From the NCBI GenBank assembly GCA_013399855.1, contig VXAY01000779.1, forward strand, positions 398,599 to 462,598: a stretch of DNA of 64,000 nt, read 5' to 3'. Numbering within the stretch: the stretch's first letter is position 1; the number at the start of each line of letters is the position of its first letter. A program made the position numbers and the translations under genes. Shown piece by piece: positions 31,201 to 41,500 of this stretch. Origin of the DNA: Oxyruncus cristatus (taxonomy: Eukaryota; Chordata; Aves; Passeriformes; Cotingidae). Below the pieces are notes generated by a model that did no database searches, was not told where the DNA came from, and saw nothing but the letters and a program-made list of their open reading frames with translations.

Positions 31201-31278
31201 AAGGGTGCCTGACTCGGGCCCAACACTCTTCTCTTGTTTGGGGCCCAGATTAGCATGGTCTGGTCCTGAAGAGGCCAT
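13237..31278 (-). CDS. TTLL4: TTLL4, tubulin/nucleosome-protein polyglutamylase
   Basis: Glutamate ligase of the tubulin tyrosine ligase-like family; TTLL4 starts glutamate side chains on tubulin and on histone chaperones. Coding exons in order: 30065-31278, 29317-29423, 28821-28872, 26983-27107, 26482-26592, 25860-25936, 25027-25221, 24861-24943, 23660-23788, 22941-23063, 21366-21464, 20695-20829, 19818-19955, 17838-17940, 17077-17287, 14860-14930, 14192-14274, 13237-13378. Phases close, giving about 1065 aa. The first exon (404 codons) is a poorly conserved N-terminus starting MASSG, as in human MASAG. The TTL ATP-grasp domain spans about residues 500-850, with [33 protein letters not shown] and [20 protein letters not shown]. 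An acidic block precedes it. The tail is shorter than human (1199 aa); the last two exons were placed by weak similarity (WSLP, then LPLNKC) plus phase, so they are less sure. The donor at 14859 is GTGCGT. Confidence 0.94.
15851..15865. repeat. A15 tract in TTLL4 intron
   Basis: A run of 15 A residues on the plus strand (T on the transcribed sense). It is a simple repeat, in the intron between the 17077-17287 and 14860-14930 exons. Confidence 0.85.
19433..19499 (+). repeat. Dispersed repeat copy 1 in TTLL4 intron
   Basis: Shares a 34-bp core (19466-19499) with 20554-20587 at two mismatches, and a further similar block starting AGCATG at its left end. It lies left of the 19818-19955 exon. The family is not recognised. 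Confidence 0.7.
20492..20587 (+). repeat. Dispersed repeat copy 2 in TTLL4 intron
   Basis: Second copy of the repeat at 19433-19499, in the same orientation, about 1.06 kb away and on the other side of the 19818-19955 exon. It is longer by an insertion of about 29 bp between the two shared blocks. Confidence 0.7.
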
Positions 31279-32285
31279 GTAGAGCCATAGCATGTGAAGC
31301 ACAAGCGAGTCAGTCACCTACAGCATCTTTGCTGGCCTGAAACAAGAGAATAGCATGAAAGGCATTGTTACCCTGTCAGGGCACAGCATCCAGCCCAGTG
31401 CACCATGAGGAGAGCAGGGTGAGCTGCTTTTCCTGCAGGATGAAAACCACATCTCCATCTGCTGAGCTCCTCAAGAATCTCCCCAGATCAAGTCAAAGAA
31501 AAGCTAGCATCTCACATGAAATCAGAGGATGAAAAGGAAAAAGTACAGAGGTACATCTGCAGGAAAGCTTGTACTCTACAAACATGCAGGGGTGCCTGAC
31601 TGCCAGCTACGGCCATGGGGCAGCAGCTCTGTCTGCAATGAGAGGCTGCCTGCCTTGGAGCTGTTGGAGCCCACTCTTACAGGTCTGTCTCCAGACTGCA
31701 CCATGTGCTCCACTATCAGCATTCCCGACTCCACCACAAGCACCAAAATGTCTGCTTTTTTTTTTCTCCCCATTACTTAAAGCTTCAGCTTCCAAGGTTA
31801 CACAGCTAGGTGAGAGTCTCAGTCCTGCTTTTAGAAGGAACATTTTTCACCTTTGTAACCCCAGAGAAAGGCTCAGCGAGGTCTGAGGGCATCCTAAAGA
31901 GCTCACTGCTGAGAAGGCAGCAAGGAGCAAATGCAGGGCTGTTCTAACATCAACACCTCAGTTTCCAGCAGAGACTGACAGTGCTGTGCACTTATGTTCC
32001 GCCCCACGGCAGTCCTACAGAAAAATCTCCTGCAAGGAGCAACTGGCAGACTACAGAGCTGCAGACGTTAAGTGTCCTGAATCCTCCTAGAATGAACTAT
32101 TGCACCACACCCGCAACATCCTCTTGCCTGGGGAGAAGGGAAAGAGAAAACAAATCATGAGCCAGTTATTTGTCTTGATTTAACACGTGTCTGGAGGGCC
32201 CCTGGATACAGCTGCGATAGGAATTTGTATTCCAAGCAGGCTGGCTGGCTCTTCCACCTTCCAGCTCTCACATGCTTGCACGTTT

Positions 32286-32304
32286 AAAAAAAAAAAAAAA
32301 AAAA
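32286..32304. repeat. A19 tract
   Basis: Nineteen consecutive A residues followed by an A-rich stretch to about 32310. Possibly the tail of an old retroposed element, but no target-site duplication was found by eye. Confidence 0.85.
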
Positions 32305-34544
32305 GAAAAATTATAAAAAGAAGGGTAAGCAGAGCATCAACCATCATCCTCTTGGTTTTCTTGCAATACACATACACACTCCTGTCTCACCTGAAAGTCA
32401 AGCCTCAGATGCAGCAGTTAAAGTGTAGCTTGGAGACCCTGGGGTTGCTCTGTAGCACCTTGATAGCAGCTCTCACCACCACAGGGCTGGGTCTGACAGA
32501 CCTACACTTGCTAGACCACAGCCTGTGAATCAGCCTCAGTCTCCAGCACACACCAGGTCAGCAGCATCTCAGCCAGAGGCTGTACAAGATGGAACATCCC
32601 ATGCAGGATCCCACAGGAGCTACACATTCTCAAGGAGAGATGCTACTCTGCCAAGCTCTGCAAGGAAGGTGCCAGGGCCGCTCCCTACCCACAGGGCTGC
32701 ACTGCTTGTTAGCACTTGTACAGTCAAGCTGTGAAGTTCTGATGAAGACAGGACATCTGCATCCTTATGGGAGCTGCAGCCCAGAGGGACTCCAAGCCCC
32801 AAGGGGAAGGGAATCCCACAAGTGAGATGTACCGCACTATTCAACTGCTACCCAATCTGCCCCCGGCAGCAAACCTGGCTGTGTTGTGACATTCACAGTG
32901 ATTAGCACAGAGCAAAAAAGTTGTAGCTCAGATGCCGCCACCTGCCTGGCTCAAGTTTCCCCCAGAAACCAAGGGAGCAAAGCTCAGCTTCCGCATGCTA
33001 CACCCTCAGATGCACCTAGGTCGAAAGTGCACTCAAACGCTAGCACACCAGTGAACTAGGTGTGAAAGAGCAAATTAAAATTCAAGGAGGAGAATGAAAG
33101 TGTTCCCGGTGTCCCTGCCTAGAGGGGACTGTCACTGTGGCATCACAACATGCCCTGCCAGCTTGGCCACCGCCTGTGCTCTCACCCGGCTGTGAATGAC
33201 CTTGCAAAACCAGCCCACAGTGAAAGCCATCTGTGCCTCATCTCCACCCGGCTTTACAGCTATCAGTGGATCATCCCGCTGTAAAAATAAAAAGTGATGG
33301 GGCCTAATGAAGCTGTAAAAAGGGACGTGAATATTACAGCTAGCTTACGCACAGGTGTGAAAATGCCAGAAGCCCTGTGTGACCCCGATCTGAAATAAGC
33401 GCCGACAGCGGCACAGATGTGACCAGCACAGACACCGGGGTACTGCTGGCAGCTGCAGCTGCCGGGGTGGAGATCTGGCCATGGCATGGCCTCAGCTGCC
33501 ATTGCCTGGAGCCCAACCTCAAAGCAGCACAGGCAGAACATGCTGAACTTGTCTCTCTATGGGGCAGTTTTGCCATGGAGTTGCTGGGTCAACCCAGGGC
33601 AGGAGTGCGCTGGAAGCTATGGCTGCATAAAGAAGGGAAGCAGCAGGGCCTTTAGTACAGCTTCCAGGTGAGGATGGTGCCAGCCAACAGCTAGTAACCA
33701 CCATTTCCCCATGGAGACACAGGAGCTCTGAGAGAGGGGCAGGAAGGATGAAAGGAAGATGTACCCACATGAAGCAGGTTAGAATGCATCCCGACTGGCA
33801 GAACCAGCCCGTGCTGCCTTGTCTCTCCTCCTCCACCCCATGTCCTTCCCCACATCCACCCTTCTGTCCCACCTGCATGCCAGCACAGCCACCTCTGATG
33901 TCCACCTGCAAACCGTCTGCCATGCTCACGGCAAGGACAGCTTGATAAAGCAGCTGCTGAGCATCCAGGAGAACTGGTGGAGATGGAGGCACCTTCACAT
34001 GCCAAGGCTATGGCCACAACAGGGCAGCAGCTGCCACATCTCTGTGGCTCTGAGTAGAAAAAACGTCATGTGGCTCAGGGTAAATCCCTCCTGGCTACCA
34101 GTCAGGGAAGTTTCCCCTTTACATTTAACTCAAGTCAGAGTTTTGGGGTGGAAGAAGGTCACAGCTTGATGCAATCTCTAGTTCTGCCAACCCAACCCTA
34201 TGGCAAAGGAGCTCGACTCCATTCTGCAGCTCACAACGGCAGTAAAACTACACTTCGGAATTTTATTGTAGAAACATGAGCTGGGAAAAGCCCAGGATGA
34301 ACTGGCCAGGCTGGAATTCAAACCCAACCAAGTAATTAATGGATTTTGGCTTGGACTTACTGACCCACAACACAGAGGCCAAAGTTGTCACTGCTGGAGT
34401 GACCGTACAGCTGCACTTGCTTACGACTATTTTGCTAGCACCTTTTATTGCTGCACAGCCTGCTCAGAGGCTTCAGGGCGTCAGCTGGAGCACTGCCACA
34501 TCCTGTGCGAATGTCACATCAAAGGCACACAGGGCCACCACACA

Positions 34545-34604
34545 CCTTGGCCTCTGTGTACCCCAGTGTATACGCCTTGGCCTCTGTGTACCCCAGTGTA
34601 TACG
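34545..34604. repeat. Perfect 2 x 30 bp tandem duplication
   Basis: Two identical adjacent 30-bp units (34545-34574 and 34575-34604), each starting CCTTGGCCTC and ending GTATACG. Perfect identity suggests a recent, possibly polymorphic, minisatellite in TTLL4 intron 1. Confidence 0.95.
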
Positions 34605-37600
34605 TCAGCGAAAATCATTTCTTCCAGCCCGAGCACCACTGTGGCATGTGCTCCCCTAATGGCAATGTGGCAGCTCTCTGCAGATCGTAAGAGCCCGGGT
34701 GTCACAGGAGTTTGGCTGGGGAGGTTATTTTAAACGCAGCTTGGTGACACGCTTAAAATAACAAGAGCTTGCAAATGTATGCGCTGTGAGCTGACCTGAT
34801 AATGTGCTGTCAGCCTCACACAGCCCAAAGTCACAAGGAGAGGAGGTTAGACAACTGTGCTTGCTATTGTTTTCTATGCCATTGCGGGGTGCAATTTCTG
34901 CTCTTTATGATTAAAAAGGATAATATCTTTTTCTAAATGAGACCTGAGTTCACACCAAGTTCCTCACTCGAAGCTCTGAGGCTTTTGATTAAAGCTTGAA
35001 CAAGCAAGTTAACAACAACACAAAACAGATAAGGTTTCAAAATGAATATATTTCAAAATAAGGGTTTGTACCCCTTCAAAAAAATTTAAAACTTTGAACA
35101 AGATCAACACCATTGATCTGAAACCAACTGATTGAGTACCTAAAACTGCTCCAACACCTGGTAGCTAGGTACAAACTTGTGTTTCAACAGCACGGAAACA
35201 GCCCTCCCCTACATCAGCTCCAGGAAAGAAATTGCCTCAAGTGCAGTCACACACTGAGACAAAGCAATGTCTGAGTTCACCCCCAAGTTCAAGCTGAAGA
35301 GCAGAGGGTTCTGCTGGCCACAAGAAGTCATCCATGAGGACAAATCAGCTCAGAGACAGCCCAGCCAACACAAAAATGCCAGTGGCACAGGGACCAACAG
35401 TCAGGCTGCTTTGCCACGCAATTAAGCACTGTTGTTCCCTTTCAGCTCCAGTATCATCCTGCAGAACCACATTTCAGGTGCAAAACAAGAGGATGACAGA
35501 CAATTTCTGTCCTAATCAAGAACACAAGTTTTTGCTTGGCCACTCAGGTCAAAAGATATCAGTGAGAAACCACCCACTATGGGGATGCATCAGCAAATTC
35601 CACCTGCATCCTAGGATTACATCTGTGCCCAGCATTTGAGCTGGGGCTAGTAATTTCCATTCAACAGCTGCAGTGCTGAACTCCACTCCATACTGAACAA
35701 AGGAGGTATGAGATGTGTATGGCTGCTCAAAATGAGCCTTTACCTAAGCAGAATGCTGCCCTGCAAGACAAGCAGAATAGCTCCAGTGATCGCTCCCATT
35801 CCCAAGGTAGAGGCAGACCTCCTTAGGGACAGCAGGGCGCTGGACCAAGCCATGGGAGAGCTGGAATCCAGCCACAACCTCACCCTGTGCTGCAGCAAAT
35901 GCCTCCCTCTATGCACACACAGGCTGGGCTGGGGACTGAAGGCTCCTGTGTTTGAGTTCACAAGGGACTTTCCCACCACTCTCAGGGCACTGGAGCACAG
36001 CATCAGATGACATGAAGGACTCCAGCATCGTTAGGCAGACAATCCAGGGCTGCAGCTTTGCCATGGAGAGTGCAGCAGGGACATCTGAAATAAAGAGCTA
36101 TCTCAGTGCTCACACCAGGAGGGCTGACCTGGCTGTGACCAGACAGTGTGGGGGCCATAGCAAAGGGTGAAAGGTGCAGGGTGTGGAATCCCCCAAGAAT
36201 ATCAACTTTTCTCCCTGTCAGATTCCCCAGGCCCCAAAGTGGACACGCTGCACAGTGACAGTGGACCATGCAGCTCTGTTTCTCCAGCAGTGAAGCTGGG
36301 AAGTGCCTGCCCTTGCTCCCATCCCTGATGCGTACTTTCTCATCGTATGGGCCATGCGAGCAGTTGTACCACAGTACAAAACAAGAGCAGGGAAGCGAGT
36401 CTGGGTTAAAAGTAGCGAGCTAAAACCATGGGGTGTTTACACAGCATTTCACCAAGGAGGTCTAAAGCCCCTTCCTGAAGATCCAAACTGAAGGGACAGA
36501 AACTGAGCTTCGTGATGGGAGAAAAAGTACAGGAGAATTACACAGCAAGACCTGTGAAGACTTTGGCCACCAGTGCAGGAACTGAGAGGTGGTCAGCACA
36601 GCTTTGTCTCGTCTTACGCAGTCTGGCCTTTAGTAGAGAAATAAAAGTGGAAGATTTGGAGTGAGTGGAACAAGTATAAAATATCAACACATAGCAATGA
36701 GACAAGAACTACCCAATTAGTTCAAAACATAAATTCTTTGTCCACCCTCTGCTCTTGATATTTTTTACTGAAACATATCTACAACCAGAAAAAAAGGTTC
36801 CCAGGTTTGTCTTTCAATTTGTGCTGAGGACCCTTCCAAGTCCATGACAGGGGTGGGAAAAATTCCTCTGGAGGCACTGCAAAAACCTCACTCCATATAG
36901 CAATCTCTCAGAGCTCAGGAGTGGAGAAGAAACAGAGATTCAAGTTGAAAAGAAGCTGCCAAATACTCCCAGACTTGATGCCTGGGACAAACCCAGGAAA
37001 TGCCAAGGAGTGGCACCCAGCCAGGGCGGTACAGCAGCCAAAGTGCGCAACCTGTGTCGGTGATATGACATCATGAAAGCACCATTATCTGGGGACAGTG
37101 ACATCTGTCCCCTCAGCTCCTCCTAGAAATGTGATCCCTGCTGTGCTGACAAGGGCCCCAGGCACAAGTGAAGAGTGGGAGTCAATAAACTTCATCTAAG
37201 ACTAAAGTTAATGACTGCAGCAAGGCAGCAATGCAAGAACAGAGTGCTACTATCTGCTGGGTACAAATTCTAAGAATCAAGGAAAACTTATTAGATAAAA
37301 CTGCAATCAGACCAACAATTCACTGTTAAGTCCCCCAAACTGTTCAGAAGCCACTAGGTGTCACCTGCCTGTTCAGTGAGGAACACACCACAATGAACAA
37401 CAGAAGCAGCATCTCAGGAAGTCATAGAGGCAGGGTTTTGAAGTGGAGCTGTGGCGCTGAACTCTGCCTCCCATGAGCTACCCACAGCCTAGGTGGGCAG
37501 GGTGACAGGAGGCTGAAACAGTGCTACAGTGATCCACATCACACACCTGTACCCCTCATTCTCAGCCCAGACACTGGAGGCATGCAGGAAACACTCCAGG

Positions 37601-38215
37601 CTTGTTTCAACTCAGCTCCTGCCTTTCGTCTGTCAGACCCATTGGCTTCTTTTTACAACATGAGAACTGTCAAGCGAAGACCCCAACGGAAGGATGAACA
37701 GCCAGGCTGCCCCAGTGCCCAACTCCGGCCTGGTCAATCCCAGCTCCAGCCTCACAGCTGCTCCAAGTGCCATTGGAGAGGTTCCCTGGGGCTGTGGCTG
37801 GCGGGAAAGCCAGCTCTACTCACTCCCTGCCACTTGTTCAGGGAATACGCTGTGTGTCTCATTTCTTCAAGTGAAAGTCTTTGAGGCCAAAGGTGCTACC
37901 AGGATGCTCTGTAGTGCTCCAGGATGGCCTGCCAGGCCGCCAATCCCAGCATTTCCCGCCACAGAGTGCTCCCGAGTGGGGCATGGAACAAGGCCACGGA
38001 GAGTCCCGCGAGGAGGCCCGGGGGAGAGCACGGTGCCTCCTCGGGACCGGGCACGGTGGTGGGGCAGGAGGGATCGGGGGAGGCAGCGCGGGAGGGGAAA
38101 GGGGGTGGGGACAAAGGTCGTATGGCCCGGTGGGGGACCCTGGAGGAGGCACTCAGGGAGACACGCATGCCCCGGGGAGCAGGGCCCCGGTGCCAGGGGG
38201 CCCCGCCGTACTCAC

Positions 38216-38300
38216 CGCCCGCCGCACGCGCCGGACCCGCCGCCGCCGTTACCATGGGGAGCCGGCGGGCCCACGTGACTACACCTCCCGGCAGCCCCCG
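38216..38300 (-). other. TTLL4: Putative TTLL4 non-coding exon 1
   Basis: On the minus strand a strong donor, GGCG|GTGAGTACGG, ends a GC-rich stretch at 38216. TTLL4 needs an upstream untranslated exon because its first coding exon begins at an acceptor. Only the donor end is supported; the right edge given is a guess. It sits between the STK36 stop codon and TTLL4 in the same orientation. Confidence 0.55.
38248..38294 (-). promoter_or_regulatory. TTLL4: TTLL4 promoter motif cluster (X-box-like, E-box, ZNF143-type)
   Basis: Three motifs lie within 47 bp. At 38248-38262 the minus strand reads GCTCCC-CAT-GGTAAC, which fits the loose RFX X-box rule RYYNYY-N1-3-RRNRAC. At 38272-38277 is a perfect CACGTG E-box. 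At 38278-38289 is ACTACACCTCCC, close to the ZNF143/SBS core ACTACAATTCCC. All are near the putative exon 1. The motif rules are established; their use here is inferred. Confidence 0.45.
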
Positions 38301-38384
38301 CGCCGCGGGCTGCACCGCCCCCTGGCGGCGCGGCGGAGCGAGCTCCGGGGCATGGGGAAACGGGCGCTTCCCCAAGGAACGGGC

Positions 38385-38400
38385 TTTTTTTTTTTTTTTT
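38385..38400. repeat. T16 tract downstream of STK36 stop
   Basis: Sixteen T residues on the plus strand, so A16 in STK36 transcript sense, 149 bp past the STK36 stop inside an otherwise GC-rich island. It could act as an A-rich poly(A) element or be a simple repeat. Confidence 0.85.
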
Positions 38401-38548
38401 CCAAGACCGGCTTCCCACGGGGGGCGCCCCGGGAAAAGCCGGCCGGGCGGGATCCCCCTCCGGCGGACAAAGCGGGTTACACGGGAGGTCGGGCCGGGGC
38501 CCGAGGAGGACAAGGGAAACGCCGTTGTCGTGCCGGGATGCCGGGGCG

Positions 38549-41500
38549 TCACCGCTCGGCGCCGGTGCGGGGCGGCAGCCGGCGGGGACACGCGGGGCCG
38601 GGCACGGCTGCGAGCCGGCGGAGGACCTCCTCGCAGTGCCGGGCATGAGGCGGCCGAGGGCTGCCGCCAGCCAGCGCGGCCAGCCTGTCGGGGGCTCCGA
38701 GGGACAGCAGCACCTGCGGAGCCAGGAGAGGGACAGGAGTCACCCACCAGCACGGCCCCTTGTCCCCACCGCACCAGGAGTGCCCCGTGCAGTACCTGCT
38801 GGATCCCGGGGTGCTCGCTGAGGACCCGCAGCGCCACGAGGGCTCCCTCCCGCACGCTCTCCCGGGGGTCCTGGCAGGCCACCTCCAGCAGGAGGTGGGG
38901 GGCCCTGCTCTGGATCAGCAGGTCGCCCAGCTCTGCCCCACGCTGGCCCAGGTTGCTCAGGGCCAGGGCCGCGTTGCAGCGCGTCTTGGCCTGCACGTCG
39001 CAGAGCAGCCGGGCCAGCGCGGGCACGGCCCTGCGTAGAGTCCCGGCCGGGCAGGACGCGTGGCCGGCAGCGTTGCCCACAGCAAAGCTGGCTGCCTTGC
39101 GCACGTTGCTCTCCGCGTCCGTCAGGCACCCCAGCAGGCTCTCCAGCCAGCCGGGATGGCTCTGCAGCGCCGCGGGAAAGCCGTGTCGGAGCAGATTGCC
39201 CAGCAGATTGCAGGTTTTGGCCCGTATCAGGTATTGCTGGTGGCCGAGCAGGTAGGTCAGTGGCTGGTCAGCCACATCCAAGCCCCTCAGCATCCTCTGG
39301 AGAAAGGGCAGATGCTCCGAACAGGCCCGGGCCACATGGGTCAAGAGAGACAGGAGGTCAGTTGTGAGTGTGAGGTTGTCTGAGAACAAGGCAGATTTCA
39401 AAAAGGCAGTGACATGCTCCGAGGCGGCAGCTTCCCTCACCACTTGGTCTATGACCTGAATGTCAGACACAACAAGGTGGCACAAGAGGCTCATGGGGAG
39501 CTCTGTGAATGAGAAGGGCAGATGGCGAGAGCAGACCTAAGGAGAAAGGATAGACAGCAGTGCTGAGTGCGCTGCACTCACGTGAGCCAAGACAAGCAGC
39601 AGCTGAAGGTGGCCAGCAGGTCAGTGCAGGCCAACCTGTTCTGAGGGTTGCATGGCACCCAAGTGACGTCCCTGTGTGGCCAGAAACTGACTCTATGGTA
39701 TGAAGTGGTGCCACACATTGGGGGCTGCAACTTCTCCACAGTATGGGGGAGAAGAAAAACACAGGGCCAAGAAGATACCTGCAGCAGCTGGGCAGGGATC
39801 TGGGTGTCTCTCACAGCCTCCATGATCAGTGCTAAGGTGCCTCTATCCACGTCCAGGGCAAAAGGGAAACAGAGGAGCTGGCAGGCCTGGATGACCACAG
39901 CTGGGACAACCTCGGGGTCCCCATCCTCTCCTGCTTGCCTGAATTTGTTAAGAGAAAGAGAGAGGGTTTAATACAGAGGTGATCAGAAAAACGAGAGGCC
40001 AAGAGGCAGAGGGCATTCCCCACACCAGGCACTAAGGAGAGGCTCTGCAAGTGCCAGGTCAAAAACTTCTCAGCCCTTGGCTTGCTCTTGTCCAAGCCCC
40101 GTTCAGTAGCTGAGCCCTGCCCACCTCAGCCCTTGCCACAACTCACGTCTGTGCCAGGCATTGCAGGAAGCCAGGGGACAGCAGTCTCTTCAGGGTCACC
40201 ATGAGGACACCACGGGACTGGGTGAGCTGAGGCAGGCACTGGTGCGACTCGCGAGTGAAGACGCAGAGGGCCAGGTTGAGGAAGAGCAGGGTGCCTGCAG
40301 GGGGAAGAGCAGGCAGAGAGGCAAAGCTAGGGAAGGCTGAAAAGTCTCCTCTCTTCTGTCTGTCTATACTGCCTCAAGGCTGCTCCTCGGTTACTTCTGT
40401 GCTTCCCTGCCCAAAACCAAAAAATCTCCACCCCAGTGGTCACACCTGCCAGGATGAACGTTCCCTGCAGCACAGATACCCTTTTTGTTCCTCCACAGCC
40501 AGCTCAGCTGAGCTGCTGCCAACTGGGCACAGCATGGGCCAGACAAGTCCTCTCTCCCCAGAAGACAACTTGCAATCCTCAAGAAAAGCCACCTGGGCCC
40601 TCTGGCCTCAGGGAACAGATGTGGACAGGGCAAGTCTGAGGGCAGGATGTGGAGCACAGTCCAGGGCAGATGTCCTGCTGTCCTGCAGCTCCTACCTTGA
40701 GGGGAGAGGAGGTTCCATTTTGGCTCTGCCATGGGTTGGCCTGCCCCTGGGGGCTCTCCCTCCAGCGCTGCCCTGTCACTGCCCACATGAAGCACCACAG
40801 CAACACAATGCCAGACCAGGCTCCACAGCTCTGAGGAAGCAAAGCCCTGCTCCATGGCCACATCCTCCTAGAGTTAGAAAGGCAGATATCATGGTCCCTC
40901 ATGGCCCCCCATGTGGTTCAGGTCCACGGCTCTGCCAGCCCCTTGGTCCTGGCAAGGTCAGGGCTGGATGGACATGGCCCAGGGGCCCTGCTGTATCTGC
41001 CAACAGTGTCAGTCCCAGGGCATCTCTGCCCTCTCTCACTCCAATGTGCCCATGGATCACCCCTCCCTGCCTACCACTCTCCCATCAACCCTTCAGGGAC
41101 ATTTGGTGACTTTCATGGGGTTGCACAGCTCAGCCAAAGCTCCACCGTTACCTGGCTTGCCTCAACCTCATTACCAATTCACATTCAGGTCTTTTTGACA
41201 CCACACCTTTTGGCAGGGACCAGGCAAAGGGAGATGGGCAGACTGGTACCTGGGCAAGAAGTTTCAGAAGGAGGAAAAAGAGCCCGTCATAGAGACCAGC
41301 ACCCATTGGCAGGGGGAGCTGCAGCTGTAAGAGAGTGGGGGACAGGCTGGAGCTGGGTGCTGGATCTGAGGGCAGCAGCACCACACCTGCACCCTTCTGA
41401 GCCCATCTTTGCACACCTCCACAGTGGGGTGTGCATGGCTCCCCAGCTTCTTTGTCCCCATCCCATACCTTAGCAGGTGCTGTCAGTGTGTTTGTCACGA

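Larger units (their letters stand above)
31318..38215 (-). other. TTLL4: TTLL4 5' intron (about 6.9 kb)
   Basis: Between the acceptor in front of the first coding exon (AG at 31319-31318 on the minus strand) and the donor of the putative non-coding exon 1. I recognise no coding exon in it. It holds an A19 tract at 32286-32304 and a 2 x 30 bp tandem duplication at 34545-34604. Additional untranslated TTLL4 exons could be hidden here. Confidence 0.55.

Noticed and set aside
31279..31317. Open frame extending upstream of the TTLL4 MASSG start
   Set aside because: The extension begins with GTG right after a splice acceptor and has no human counterpart; it is 5' UTR. The human start aligns with MASSG.
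37924..39255. A 443-codon plus-strand open frame antisense to STK36
   Set aside because: A shadow of the GC-rich STK36 exon and CpG island. Arg/Ala/Gly/Pro-rich with no recognisable domain and no splice or poly(A) context.
37896..39494. A 532-codon minus-strand open frame running from STK36 into the TTLL4 promoter
   Set aside because: Its first half is the real STK36 exon 38796-39536; the rest is GC-rich read-through past a good donor. The true last exon (38549-38713) is in a different frame and matches the STK36 C-terminus.
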